From an uncultured Acidobacteriia bacterium (GTDB lineage Bacteria; Acidobacteriota; Terriglobia; Bryobacterales; Bryobacteraceae): a stretch of 64,000 bases of DNA. Each line of letters starts with the position of its first letter. Position 1 is the stretch's first letter. Below, one piece after another: positions 46,975 to 56,217 of the stretch. The stretch is taken from assembly GCA_903929755.1 (NCBI GenBank), contig CAIYVZ010000139.1:1-64000 (forward strand). Reading direction: 5' to 3'. The notes under the pieces were generated by a model. It was not told the origin of the DNA, ran no database searches, and was given only the letters and a program-made list of their open reading frames with translations. Both the position numbers and the translations under genes were made by a program.

Positions 46975-47885
46975 AATTCGAGTCCCGTAATGCGGCGGTA
47001 TGCTTCATGGTACTTTTCCGCCGTACGGGAGATGACTTCGGCCGGCAGATCGGGGGCTGGCGGTTGTTTGTTCCAGGTGAGGGTTTCGAGGTAATCCCTG
47101 ACGAATTGCTTATCGAAGGACGGCTGGGGCCCGCCGGGGTGGTAGGTGTCGCGGGGCCAGTAGCGGGAAGAATCGGGGGTAAGGATTTCGTCGCCCAACA
47201 ACAACTCGCCCTTATGCCAGCCGAACTCGAATTTGGTGTCGGCCAGGATGATGCCGCGGGACTCGGCATGTTCGGCGGCTCTCGAATAGATCTTCAGCGT
47301 GAGGTCGCGCAGCGTGTTCGCGGTCTGGAGGCCGATGGTGGCGGCAGCCTCTTCGAAGGAGATGTTCTCATCATGGCCGCTTTGCGCCTTGCTGGCGGGG
47401 GTGAAGATGGGTTCGGGCAGCCGATCACTCTCGACGAGACCGGGGGGCAGCGGGATGCCGCAGATGGCCCCGGTGCGCTGGTAGTCCTTCCAGCCGGAGC
47501 CGGAGACGTAGCCACGAGCAACGCACTCCACGGGCTCCATGCGGCAGCGTTTGACGAACATGGAGCGGCCTTCCAGTTGGGTCCGAAACTGGTGCAGGTG
47601 TTCCGGGTATTCGTCGACATTGGCCGAGATGAGGTGGTTCGGGACGACGTCTTTCAACAGGTCGAACCAGAACAGCGACATGGCTGTGAGAACGCGGCCT
47701 TTGCCGGGGATACCCTGGGGAAGAATACAGTCGAAGGCGGAGATGCGATCTGTGGCCACGATGAGCAGTTCACTGTTGCTTAGTGACGCTCCCGCGTCAC
47801 TTCTGCCCACCGCGTAGACGTCGCGCACCTTGCCTCTTGCCATGAGTTCGATGCCAGGCAGGTTGGTGGTTGTAATTACGTTCAC
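46971..47885 (-). CDS. purC: SAICAR synthase
   Basis: This 304-residue enzyme joins aspartate to CAIR in purine synthesis. Motifs: GKVRDVYAVG, VATDRISAFDCILPQGIPGKG, VARGYVSGSGWKDYQRTG, GIILADTKFEFGW and LGDEILTPDSSRYWP. It starts at GTG, overlapping the permease stop by 4 bp. The length is the longer bacterial/yeast-like type rather than the 240-residue E. coli form. It is the only purine gene in the window. Confidence 0.95.
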   Translation of the reverse strand: MNVITTTNLPGIELMARGKVRDVYAVGRSDAGASLSNSELLIVATDRISAFDCILPQGIPGKGRVLTAMSLFWFDLLKDVVPNHLISANVDEYPEHLHQFRTQLEGRSMFVKRCRMEPVECVARGYVSGSGWKDYQRTGAICGIPLPPGLVESDRLPEPIFTPASKAQSGHDENISFEEAAATIGLQTANTLRDLTLKIYSRAAEHAESRGIILADTKFEFGWHKGELLLGDEILTPDSSRYWPRDTYHPGGPQPSFDKQFVRDYLETLTWNKQPPAPDLPAEVISRTAEKYHEAYRRITGLEL

Positions 47886-49363
47886 GGTTTTTCCGGGTGA
47901 GTGACGAGACGGCTATGGGTGCGGCTGTAGCCGAAATAAATGACGAAGCCGATGAGGAGCCAGACGAGGAGACGGAGCCAGTTGGTCCAGCCGAGGCCGT
48001 AGACCATGGAGCCGCAGACGAAGATGCCGAGAACGGCGACGACGGGCAGGGCGGGGACGGTGAAGCCGCGCGCGATGTCCGGGCGGCGGACGCGCATGAT
48101 CCAGACGCCGGCGCAGACGAGCATGAAGGCGAACAGGGTACCGATGCTGGTCATTTCGCCGACGATGTCACCGGGGATGAAACCGGCGAAGGCGGCGGTC
48201 AGGAAAAAGAACAACATGTTCGATTTGTAGGGGGTCTTGTACTTTGGGTGAACGTCGGAGAAGATGGCGGGCACGAGGCCATCTTTGCTCATGGAGAAGA
48301 AGACGCGGGACTGGCCCATGAGCATGACGAGGATGACGGAGGAGAAGCCACCCAGGATGGCGACGGTGACGAACTTGGCGAGCCAGGCGTAACCGGTCAT
48401 ATACTTCGTGATCGCGAAGGCGACGGAGGCTTCCTTGCCGGCGGTGCGGAAATCTTCCACGGTAGCGACGCCGCTGAGGACGTGGGAGAAAACCACATAG
48501 AGCAGCGTGCAGACGACGAGAGAGCCGAGGATGCCGATGGGCATGTCGCGCTTGGGGTTGATGGTTTCCTGGGCGGCGGTGGAGACGGCGTCAAAGCCGA
48601 TGAAGGCGAAGAAGACCACGCCGGCAGCGCCGAGGATGCCCATAATGCCTCCGAACGGGTGCGTGATGCCTTCCGAGGTGGTGAAGGTGGTGGGCTCAGG
48701 GATGTAAGGCGTGTGGTTGGCCGGGTTCATGAAGCCCCAGCCGATGAAGATGACCATAAGGACGATGGTCACTTTGGTGATAACGATGAGGCTGTTGACG
48801 AAGGCTGATTCCTGCGTGCCGCGGGCCAGAAGAATGGAGAGGATGAGGAGGATGACGATGGCCGGCACATTCATAATGCCGTGGATGGCTCCGGCACCCT
48901 GCAATGATTCCCAGGGGGAGTGGCACCACTGATATGGAACATTGAGGCCAACAAATTCTAAAACCTTATTGAAATACTCGCTCCAGGCGATGGCCACGGT
49001 AGCGGCTCCGACCGCGTATTCCAGAACCAGATCCCAGCCGATGATCCAGGCGACGAGTTCGCCCATGGTGGCGTAGGAGTAGGTATAAGCACTGCCCGCG
49101 ATGGGGATCATGGAGGCGAACTCGGCGTAGCAAAGGCCCGCGAAGGCGCAGCCGATACCGGCGACGATGAAGGCGAGGGTGACCGACGCGCCGGCGCGTT
49201 CCGCGATGGCGGCGGCGGTGCGGACGAACAGTCCTGCGCCGATGATGGCGCCGATGCCGAGGGCGATGAGGTGCCAAGCGCCCAGCGTACGTTTCAGCTG
49301 GTGCTCGCCCTCCTCACTTTCCCGTATGATGCGCGCCAGCGACTTGGTTGCAAAAAGACTCAT
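47882..49363 (-). CDS. APC-family amino-acid permease (cationic-type)
   Basis: This protein of about 493 residues has twelve or more membrane segments. APC consensus includes IALGIGAIIGAGLFV in helix 1, SMIPIAGSAYTYSYATMGE in helix 3, and FFAFIGFDAVSTAAQETINP in helix 6. This pattern is typical of the CAT/YfnA group. The ATG at 49363 follows AAGGAAAGGTG and overlaps the upstream gene's TGA (ATGA), so I choose it over the frame's earlier codon at 49387. The transported amino acid is unknown. Confidence 0.9.
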   Translation of the reverse strand: MSLFATKSLARIIRESEEGEHQLKRTLGAWHLIALGIGAIIGAGLFVRTAAAIAERAGASVTLAFIVAGIGCAFAGLCYAEFASMIPIAGSAYTYSYATMGELVAWIIGWDLVLEYAVGAATVAIAWSEYFNKVLEFVGLNVPYQWCHSPWESLQGAGAIHGIMNVPAIVILLILSILLARGTQESAFVNSLIVITKVTIVLMVIFIGWGFMNPANHTPYIPEPTTFTTSEGITHPFGGIMGILGAAGVVFFAFIGFDAVSTAAQETINPKRDMPIGILGSLVVCTLLYVVFSHVLSGVATVEDFRTAGKEASVAFAITKYMTGYAWLAKFVTVAILGGFSSVILVMLMGQSRVFFSMSKDGLVPAIFSDVHPKYKTPYKSNMLFFFLTAAFAGFIPGDIVGEMTSIGTLFAFMLVCAGVWIMRVRRPDIARGFTVPALPVVAVLGIFVCGSMVYGLGWTNWLRLLVWLLIGFVIYFGYSRTHSRLVTHPEKP

Positions 49364-50793
49364 GCCTGAACACCTTTCCTTTGCCACAGGAAGTACACGG
49401 GAACGCCAAGAAGGACCAGAACCAGGCCTCGTACCGTGAACTCGGGCTTGTTAATCAATAAGAGAACTTCAATCAATGTTGCCAACAGGATGTACAGGGC
49501 GGGTACCACGGGGTAGCCGACCGCTTTGTACGGTCTCGCCAGCGTCGGGCGGGTCCGACGGAGCCGGAACAAGCCTGCGATGGTCAGGATATAGAAGAGC
49601 AGAACAGCAAAGATAACATAATCGAGCAGATCGTTGTACTGGCCGCTGAGCGTGAGCAGCACGGCCCAGCCGCATTGCATGGCGAGGGCGGGGACGGGGG
49701 CGTGGGTCTTCTGGTCGAGTTCACCGGCTTTGGCGAAAAAGAGCTTGTCCTTTGCCATGGTGAAGTAGACGCGTGCGCCGGACAGAATAATGCCGTTGAG
49801 GCAGCCGAAGGTGGAGACCATGATGGCGGCGGCCATGATGCGCGTGGCGGCAGGGCCGAACATGACGGAGACGACGGCGGTGGCGACCCGGTCTTCGGGG
49901 GCGGTGGTGATCTGCGGGAAGGTGAGCACCGACATGTAGCCCAGGTTACAGGCCAGGTAGAGCAGGGAAACGATGCCGACACCGAGGCCGAGCGCGAGGG
50001 GCAGATTGCGCTGCGGGTTGCGGACTTCGGCGGCGGCGAAGGTGACGTTGTTCCAGGAGTCGGACGAGAAGAGCGGACCCACCATGGCGGTGCCGACGAT
50101 GGCGATGGCGGCCCATTCAAAGTTGACGGGGGCGCCGGAAGTGTATTCCCAGAGATGGCCGAAATTGGCGGCGATGACGGCGGGGTTGCGTCCGAGGAGG
50201 TAGCCTAAGCCGGCGAGGCCGAGGAGCGAGGCGACTTTGGCGAAGGTGAAGACGTTCTGGACGAGCGCGCCGGTGCGGATGCCGCGGGTGTTGATGGCGG
50301 TGAGGATGACGATGACCGCGATGGCGAGGAGCTGCTGGGTGGTCAGCCCAAGCTTGCCGGAACCGATGAGGTAGTTGGCGGCGGAGATGGAGGGGAAGAA
50401 GACTCCGGTGTATTTGGCGAAAGCGACGGCGACGGCGGCGATGGTGCCGGTCTGGATGACGACGAAGAGGGTCCAGCCGTAGAGGAAACCCCAGAGGCGG
50501 CCGAAGGCTTCGCGGAGGTAAACGTACTGGCCACCGGCGTGGGGAATAGCGGCGGCGAGTTCGCCGTAGCTGAGGGCGGCGACGATGGTGAGCAGGGCTC
50601 CGAGGATCCAGCAGACGAGGAGGAGGCCGGGGGATTTCACCTGACGTCCGACGTCGGCACTGACGATGAAAATGCCGGAGCCGATCATGGAGCCGATGAC
50701 GAGGGTGGTGGCGTCAGTGAGGCCGAGACCGCGGACAAAGCCGTGATGCTTTTCCTGCTGCGTTGCCGTTAGAGCTGGATCAGCTGTTGCCAT
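49360..50793 (-). CDS. APC-family amino-acid permease (LAT-type)
   Basis: This 477-residue permease has about twelve membrane helices. The start LTDATTLVIGSMIGSGIFIV (helix 1), AAIPHAGGQYVYLREAFG, LFSSDSWNNVTFAAAEVRNP and GARVYFTMAKDKLFF are typical of the L-type/AdiC-like group. It is a paralogue, not a close copy, of the adjacent permease at 47882. It overlaps thiE by 25 bp upstream and the next permease by 4 bp downstream. The substrate is not deducible. Confidence 0.9.
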   Translation of the reverse strand: MATADPALTATQQEKHHGFVRGLGLTDATTLVIGSMIGSGIFIVSADVGRQVKSPGLLLVCWILGALLTIVAALSYGELAAAIPHAGGQYVYLREAFGRLWGFLYGWTLFVVIQTGTIAAVAVAFAKYTGVFFPSISAANYLIGSGKLGLTTQQLLAIAVIVILTAINTRGIRTGALVQNVFTFAKVASLLGLAGLGYLLGRNPAVIAANFGHLWEYTSGAPVNFEWAAIAIVGTAMVGPLFSSDSWNNVTFAAAEVRNPQRNLPLALGLGVGIVSLLYLACNLGYMSVLTFPQITTAPEDRVATAVVSVMFGPAATRIMAAAIMVSTFGCLNGIILSGARVYFTMAKDKLFFAKAGELDQKTHAPVPALAMQCGWAVLLTLSGQYNDLLDYVIFAVLLFYILTIAGLFRLRRTRPTLARPYKAVGYPVVPALYILLATLIEVLLLINKPEFTVRGLVLVLLGVPVYFLWQRKGVQA

Positions 50794-51404
50794 TCGGTCA
50801 TCCGATCTCGAAGAGTCTGCATTGTGCAGGATAGCGGAAGCATGTCGGCGATGACGGCGACGGAGTCAGCGCCTGCATTCCAGCAAGAGATTGCATTGTC
50901 TCGCGTGATGCCCCCTATGGCAACAAGAGGGCGTGTGGTGAGGGTGCGGATGGTGCGGAGGCGGTGGAGCCCGGTGGTGGGATCGGGGTTTTCTTTGGAG
51001 ATGGTGGGGAAGACGGGACCGAAGGCGACGTAGTTGACGGCTTCGTTTTCGGCGGCAATCATTTGGGCTTCGTTATGGGTGGAGAAGCCGATGAGGGCGG
51101 TGCGGCCGACGATGCGGCGGGCGTCGGCGGGGGGGAGGTCGTCCTGGCCGAGGTGGAGGGCCGAGTTGAGGAGGGCGGCGTAGTCGGCGCGGTCGTTGAT
51201 GACGAAGGGGACTTTGGCCTGGGCGCAGAGTTGAGCGAGGGTTTGGGCGGTGGAGTAAGTTTCGCGGGTCCAGGGGGCTTTGTGTCGGAACTGGAGGATT
51301 TGGGCTCCGGCTTCGAGGAAGGCTTCGGCGGCCAGTTCGGGGGAGATGCCGCGAAGGGCGAGAGTGGTGGCGTCGAGAATGGGGTAGACGGGGGGGAGCA
51401 TCAC
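50769..51404 (-). CDS. thiE: Thiamine-phosphate synthase
   Basis: The 211-residue TIM-barrel enzyme couples HMP-PP and thiazole phosphate. Motifs: QILQFRHKAP, PFVINDRADYAALLNS, ALHLGQDDLPPADAR, IGFSTHNEAQ, YVAFGPVFPTISKENPDP, and PLVAIGGITRDN. All are as in ThiE. It overlaps the Fe-S gene by 4 bp and the permease by 25 bp. No other thiamine gene is near, so its operon placement is not with its pathway. Confidence 0.92.
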   Translation of the reverse strand: MMLPPVYPILDATTLALRGISPELAAEAFLEAGAQILQFRHKAPWTRETYSTAQTLAQLCAQAKVPFVINDRADYAALLNSALHLGQDDLPPADARRIVGRTALIGFSTHNEAQMIAAENEAVNYVAFGPVFPTISKENPDPTTGLHRLRTIRTLTTRPLVAIGGITRDNAISCWNAGADSVAVIADMLPLSCTMQTLRDRMTEWQQLIQL

Positions 51405-53287
51405 TGGAGGGTCTCCGTTGCTTCCGGCTTAGGCGCTTCTGGCCTGGGGAGGCCACGGGCCACGATCTGGGCGATGTCGAGGAGTTGGGGCGGGTTGTCG
51501 GAGACGGTCTTGAGGGCGTCCTTAAACATGGAGGCGCAGAAGGGGCAGCCGGCGGCTACGGTGGTGGCTCCGGTGGCGACTAGTTCTTTGGCTCGGGTTG
51601 TGTTGACGCGGGTGCCTTTTTCTTCGCCGAGGAACATTTGACCTCCGCCGGCTCCGCAGCAGAAGGATTTTTCACGGTTGCGGGGGGCTTCGAGGAGATC
51701 GACGGCGCGGGAGAGGACTTCGCGGGGTTCGTCGTAGACTCCGCGATAACGGCCGAGGTAGCAGGGGTCGTGATAGACGACGGTTTCGCGCTGGTCGGCG
51801 GGCATGACGGGGAGTTGTTGTTTGTAGCGGGCGAGAAGTTCGGAATGGTGCTCGATTTCGACGGTCTGCCCGGCTTCGGCCCAGTCATTACTCATGGTGC
51901 GGACGCAGTGGGGGCAGATGGAGAGGACCTTGATTACCTTGTTGGAGGTGAGGTTCTGGATGCCTTCTTCGGCGAGCTGGGTGAAGAGGAGGTCGTTGCC
52001 GAGGCGGCGGGCGGGGTCCCCGTTGCACTTTTCCTTTTTCAGGACGCCGAAGGTGATGTTGAGGTAATTGAGGATGCTGACGAGGGCGAGGATGGTTTCG
52101 CGTCCGCCGGCGTCGAGGGCGCCCATGCAGCCGAGCCAGAGGCAGTATTCCTGGGAACCGTCAAAGTAAGGCAGGGCGGCTTTGGTGATGAATTTCTGGC
52201 GTTCGCTCCCGGGCATACCGAGGGCGTTGCCGTTGCGTTCGAGGGCGAGGAAGAGCTTGGTGCCGAACTTGTCTTCCCAGGCACCGGTGTTGACGGCTCC
52301 GCGGCGCATTCCGATGATGAGCGGAAGGTGCTGGATGCCGACGGGGCACTGGAATTCGCAACTGCCGCAGGTGGTGCACTGGAAAACGGCTTCGTCCGAG
52401 ATGTAAGGGCCGAGCAGGGGGGCTTCGGACTGCGGGCCTTCGGTGTTGAGGTAGCTGCGCAGGCCGAGGATGATTTCTTTCGGGTTGAGTTCCTTGCCGG
52501 TGTTGTAAGCGGGGCAGTGCTGGGTGCAGCGTCCGCATTCGACGCAGGACAAGGCTTGCAGGGCGTCGATTTTGGTGAGGTCTTTGCCGGTGACGAGGCC
52601 GAAGTCTTCGTCACCCTGGAGCTTGGGGATGGCGGAGAAGCCTTCGCGCTTGAGGAAGACAGTGGCGGGGCTGAGGACGAGGTGGAGGTGTTTGGTGTGG
52701 GGGACGAGGGGGAGGAAGACGAGAAGGGCGAGGGTGTGGAGCCACCAGGTGAGGCGTCCGGCGAGCGAGTTTTCAGGGATTGCGAGGGCCACCAGGTAGG
52801 TGAGCATCAGGGTGAGGATTAAGAGGGCGATGAAGCCGGATTCGGGCTTGACGGGGCCGAGGAAGGCTGGGCGGAAGACGAAGCGGCGGATGCCGAGGTG
52901 GGAGATGGAGATGGCGACCATGACGGCGAAGAGGCCGACGAAGGCGAAATAGGCCTGGACGACTGGATTTTCGCGCGGAAGGAGGGGGAAGCCGAAGCCG
53001 GTGGCGAGGTGGTTGAGGGTGACGAGGCCGAAGGCGAGAAAGCCCCAGAAGACGAAGGCGTGGGCGAGGCCGGCGACGGGCCTTTGCTGGATGACTTTGC
53101 CCTGGAAGAGGACTTCCCAGAGGAAGGTTTTGAGGCGCGGGGCGAGCGAGCCGAGGGAGAAGGCGGGGTCGGACTTGGCGGCCTGGATAATGCGGGCGAC
53201 TTTGCCGAAACGGCTGAGGAAACCGGTGAGAGAGGCCGCGATGATCAGGAGAAGGAGGATTTTCTCCGGGATGGAGGGAAAGGGCAT
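51401..53287 (-). CDS. Membrane-bound Fe-S oxidoreductase (HdrD/GlpC-like, quinone-linked)
   Basis: The ATG at 53287 gives 628 residues. The open frame upstream has no motifs. The N-terminal half (about 1-215) has six membrane helices with paired His (AHAFVFWGF, HTKHLHLV), like the nitrate-reductase gamma/FadF type. Two ferredoxin 4Fe-4S clusters follow: CVECGRCTQHCP (248-259) and CTTCGSCEFQCP (304-315). Then come two Cys-rich CCG domains (CLWLGCMG, SICPHCVRTM, DPCYLGRY, CCGAGGGQMFL, GCPFCASMF). These proteins pass electrons, often from electron-transfer flavoprotein, to the quinone pool; the partner here is unknown. It heads an overlapping eight-gene minus-strand array. Confidence 0.88.
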   Translation of the reverse strand: MPFPSIPEKILLLLIIAASLTGFLSRFGKVARIIQAAKSDPAFSLGSLAPRLKTFLWEVLFQGKVIQQRPVAGLAHAFVFWGFLAFGLVTLNHLATGFGFPLLPRENPVVQAYFAFVGLFAVMVAISISHLGIRRFVFRPAFLGPVKPESGFIALLILTLMLTYLVALAIPENSLAGRLTWWLHTLALLVFLPLVPHTKHLHLVLSPATVFLKREGFSAIPKLQGDEDFGLVTGKDLTKIDALQALSCVECGRCTQHCPAYNTGKELNPKEIILGLRSYLNTEGPQSEAPLLGPYISDEAVFQCTTCGSCEFQCPVGIQHLPLIIGMRRGAVNTGAWEDKFGTKLFLALERNGNALGMPGSERQKFITKAALPYFDGSQEYCLWLGCMGALDAGGRETILALVSILNYLNITFGVLKKEKCNGDPARRLGNDLLFTQLAEEGIQNLTSNKVIKVLSICPHCVRTMSNDWAEAGQTVEIEHHSELLARYKQQLPVMPADQRETVVYHDPCYLGRYRGVYDEPREVLSRAVDLLEAPRNREKSFCCGAGGGQMFLGEEKGTRVNTTRAKELVATGATTVAAGCPFCASMFKDALKTVSDNPPQLLDIAQIVARGLPRPEAPKPEATETLQ

Positions 53288-53610
53288 GCTTACCTTCAAG
53301 TTTAGCGTTTGGGGGGTGGTTCGGGGCACACTGGTGGCGTAACCGTGATGCGGTGAGGTGGGGACCGGGCGGGTTAAGCGATCTTTGGGGCGGTTTCTGA
53401 CGCAAGGGACGCGCCTGCGGGATTTGTTGAGACGAATGCGCAGGAGCTTGATCGGTATCGGGCGCTTAATGCGTTCTTCGGGTGACTGACGGCGTTTCAC
53501 TGGCTGATTTACGGTCCGCTGGATACGGAGAGGCATACCCTGCAGCTTCGGGAAGTGCCGGGGACAGAACGGGGGAACTGGGTGAACAGGCTTTGGGTGC
53601 CGCCGTCCGC
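53288..53610. other. Intergenic region with possible coding remnant
   Basis: No complete gene is seen. On the plus strand, 53484-53613 reads as a stop-free tail (LTAFHWLIYGPLDTERH, then TERGNWVNRLWVPPSA) ending at a TAG that overlaps the HupE-like gene's 3' end. A preceding stretch reads FVETNAQELDRYRALNAFFG. These may be fragments of a degraded gene; I cannot name the family. Confidence 0.35.
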
Positions 53611-54924
53611 TTAGGTGGTGGTGGGTGGGGCCAGCTTCCGGCGGCGGAACCAGATGATGCCGCTCAGGAGGACGAGGAGGAAGGCGGCCCGCAGGGCGAG
53701 GGCGGTCAGTTCGGGTGTCCAGTTCAGGTCGTATTTGCGGAGGACGGTGTAGCGGTCGAGCATCCAGTGCCAGGCGGTGTGGACTACGAGGGCGGAGATG
53801 ACGATGACTCCGATTCTTTCGGCGACTACATAGCGCAAGAGCAGGGCGAGGAGGGGGAGCAGGGCGGCGAGGACGGCGAGTTGGCCCAGTTCGACTCCCA
53901 GGTTGAAGGCCAGCAGGGAGGTTAACAGGTGGTCTCCGGCGAACTGCATGGTTTCTTTGAGGGCGAAGGAGAAGCCGAAGCCGTGGATGAGGCCGAAGGC
54001 GAAGGCGAGGAACCAGCGGTGCGGGCGGGGGGCAGGACTGGCGATGTTTTCGAGGCCCATGTAGACGATGGAGACGGCGATGAGGGTCTCGACGAGGGGC
54101 GGGAACCAGAGGTCAGAGGGGGCGGCGTCGAAGGCTGCGGCGATGAGGGTGAGGGAATGGGCGGCGGTGAAGGCAGTGACGACGGCGACGAGCGGTTTGA
54201 TGCGGCGCTTTATCTGGCTCAGGGGGAGGACGAGGCAGAGGAGGAAGAGGAGGTGGTCGGTGCCATCGAGGATGTGGCGGAAGCCGAGGCGGATGAAGCG
54301 GGCGGAGGCCTGGGTCCAGCTGGGTTCGAGGGTGATGAGGCCGGGGTTGCCGTCGAATTCGAAGGCACGTTCGGGGGAGTGGGGGGGGAGATAGCGGAGG
54401 GTGGTAAGGACGCGGGCGGCGAGGGTGCGGAGCCTGGGGTTGATGGCGAATTTCGCGGTGGAGGAGTGGATGGGGTATTCGAGGAGGAAGTCGGCGTAGA
54501 GCTGGGGCCAGGGGGCGTTGGTGTCGTCGGGGAGGGGAGGGCCGGTGAGGTGGGCGAGGGCGGCTTCGTATGACGTGAAGCTGCGGTCGCCGGGGAGGGC
54601 GAGTTGGGTGGCGGTGAGGCGCGGGGTGGGGAGCGGCTTGCCGTCTTCGAGGAGTTCGATGAAGCCGGTGAGCCAGAGGGTGGCGGCGTCGGGGAGTTGG
54701 TGGGTCAGGAAGGGGAGGTCGGCGATGCCGGGTTGGCGTTCGCGGATGTCGAGGTCGCGGAGGGCAGGGAGGGGGACGCGGACGAGGAGTTTCAGGGTAT
54801 GGTCACGCGGAGCTAAGAAGAGATGGACGGCGACGTCAGCGGGGATGTCGTGGGGTTGGGCGGCCGGGGCGGCCCATAAGAGTAAGAAGATGAAGAGATT
54901 TCTGCGCAAGGTGGTTGGGATCAA
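53611..54924 (-). CDS. HupE/UreJ-like membrane protein
   Basis: The TTG start at 54924 gives 437 residues with signal peptide RRNLFIFLLLWAAPAAQPHD. A GTG at 54972 is possible but overlaps the neighbouring gene's start. An extracytoplasmic region of about 200 residues is followed by six or seven membrane helices (about 225-430) with family motifs RLGFRHILDGTDHLLFLLCL, AFTAAHSLTLIAAA, ETLIAVSIVYMGLEN, FAFGLIHGFGFSFAL and NLGVELGQLAVL. The clustered His and Asp in membrane segments suggest divalent-metal (Ni/Co) handling as proposed for HupE/UreJ; this is not established for this subgroup. Confidence 0.8.
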   Translation of the reverse strand: MIPTTLRRNLFIFLLLWAAPAAQPHDIPADVAVHLFLAPRDHTLKLLVRVPLPALRDLDIRERQPGIADLPFLTHQLPDAATLWLTGFIELLEDGKPLPTPRLTATQLALPGDRSFTSYEAALAHLTGPPLPDDTNAPWPQLYADFLLEYPIHSSTAKFAINPRLRTLAARVLTTLRYLPPHSPERAFEFDGNPGLITLEPSWTQASARFIRLGFRHILDGTDHLLFLLCLVLPLSQIKRRIKPLVAVVTAFTAAHSLTLIAAAFDAAPSDLWFPPLVETLIAVSIVYMGLENIASPAPRPHRWFLAFAFGLIHGFGFSFALKETMQFAGDHLLTSLLAFNLGVELGQLAVLAALLPLLALLLRYVVAERIGVIVISALVVHTAWHWMLDRYTVLRKYDLNWTPELTALALRAAFLLVLLSGIIWFRRRKLAPPTTT

Positions 54925-54960
54925 GTATGATACACGTTGCACGAAAGGATCGGAATTGAT

Positions 54961-56205
54961 ATGAAGCAGCACCTCTTTGGAAGCAAATCGGGGCTAGTGG
55001 CGTTTGTGGGAGTTCTGGCGGCATTGGGTGTGGCGTCATCGCTGGTGGGCCGGTATGGCCAGGCGGGGGCGGCGGCCGTGATGGCTCCGAAACTGGAGGT
55101 GGATCCGATGTGGCCGAAGCCGTTGCCGAATCACTGGGTGATTGGGGCGGTGATCGGGCTGACGGCGGATGCGAACGACCATATCTGGATTGTGCATCGG
55201 CAGGGGGCGCTGGAGGCGAAGGAACAGTACGCGACGATGTCGCCGAAGAATGCGGAGTGTTGCGCGGCGGCGCCTCCGGTGCTGGAGTTTAACGAAGCCG
55301 GCGATCTGATTGGGAGCTGGGGCGGGCCGGGCCAAGGGTATGACTGGCCGACGTCGAACCATGGCATTGATGTGGATTACAAGGGCAATGTGTGGATCGG
55401 CGGGAATGGGCGCGAGGGTACGTACCGGCCGATGGAGCATGATGAGAGCTTTAATCCGCAGGGTTCGGTGCATGACAGTTTCCTGCTGAAGTTCACGCAG
55501 CAGGGGAAGTTTCTGGCGCAATTGGGTAAGGCCGGGATGAGCAAGGGCAGCAACGATGTGGCGAACTTGCGGCTACCGGCGAAGACGATTGTGGATCCAA
55601 AGACGAATGAGCTGTATGTGGCGGATGGGTACGGGAACCGGCGGGTGATCGTCTATGACGCCGATACGCTGAAGTACAAGCGGCATTGGGGGGCATACGG
55701 GCATAAGCCGGACGATACGCAGCTGCCTCCGTATAAGCCTGGTGAGGCGCCGGCTCAGCAGTTCCGGACTCCGGTGCATTGCGTGGTTTTGGCGAATGAC
55801 GGGCTGCTTTATGTGTGCGACCGGACGAATGACCGGATTCAGGTATTCAAAACGGACGGCACTTTCGTGAAGGAGATGTTTGTTGCGAAGGACACGATGG
55901 GGGACGGGGCGGTGTTTGATATCGCGCTGTCACACGATGCCGGGCAGAAGTATATTTATGTGGCGGACGGGTCGAATATGAAGGTCCATGTGCTGCAGCG
56001 GGACACGCTGGAGGAGTTGACAGCGTTTGGGGATGGCGGGCGTCAGCCGGGGCAGTTCTATGCGGTGCACAGCATTGCTACGGACTCGAAGGGGAATGTG
56101 TTTACCACCGAGACGTACCGGGGGCAGAGGGTGCAGAAGTTCCTGTATCGTGGGCTGGCGGCGGTGACGAAGAAGGATCAGGGCGTGGTTTGGCCGAAGA
56201 AGTAG
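54961..56205 (+). CDS. Secreted six-bladed NHL-propeller protein
   Basis: The ATG at 54961, 9 bases after AAGGAT, gives 414 residues with an N-terminal signal/anchor (GLVAFVGVLAALGVASSLVG). NHL-type blades: GLTADANDHIWIVHR, GIDVDYKGNVWIGGN, TIVDPKTNELYVADGYGNRR, VVLANDGLLYVCDRTNDR, KYIYVADGSNMKVHV, IATDSKGNVFTTETYRGQR. The fold resembles peptidyl-alpha-hydroxyglycine amidating-lyase-like proteins and a family common in Acidobacteria and related soil bacteria. No catalytic assignment is possible. Confidence 0.82.
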   Translation: MKQHLFGSKSGLVAFVGVLAALGVASSLVGRYGQAGAAAVMAPKLEVDPMWPKPLPNHWVIGAVIGLTADANDHIWIVHRQGALEAKEQYATMSPKNAECCAAAPPVLEFNEAGDLIGSWGGPGQGYDWPTSNHGIDVDYKGNVWIGGNGREGTYRPMEHDESFNPQGSVHDSFLLKFTQQGKFLAQLGKAGMSKGSNDVANLRLPAKTIVDPKTNELYVADGYGNRRVIVYDADTLKYKRHWGAYGHKPDDTQLPPYKPGEAPAQQFRTPVHCVVLANDGLLYVCDRTNDRIQVFKTDGTFVKEMFVAKDTMGDGAVFDIALSHDAGQKYIYVADGSNMKVHVLQRDTLEELTAFGDGGRQPGQFYAVHSIATDSKGNVFTTETYRGQRVQKFLYRGLAAVTKKDQGVVWPKK

Positions 56206-56217
56206 GGTTATGGGCCG

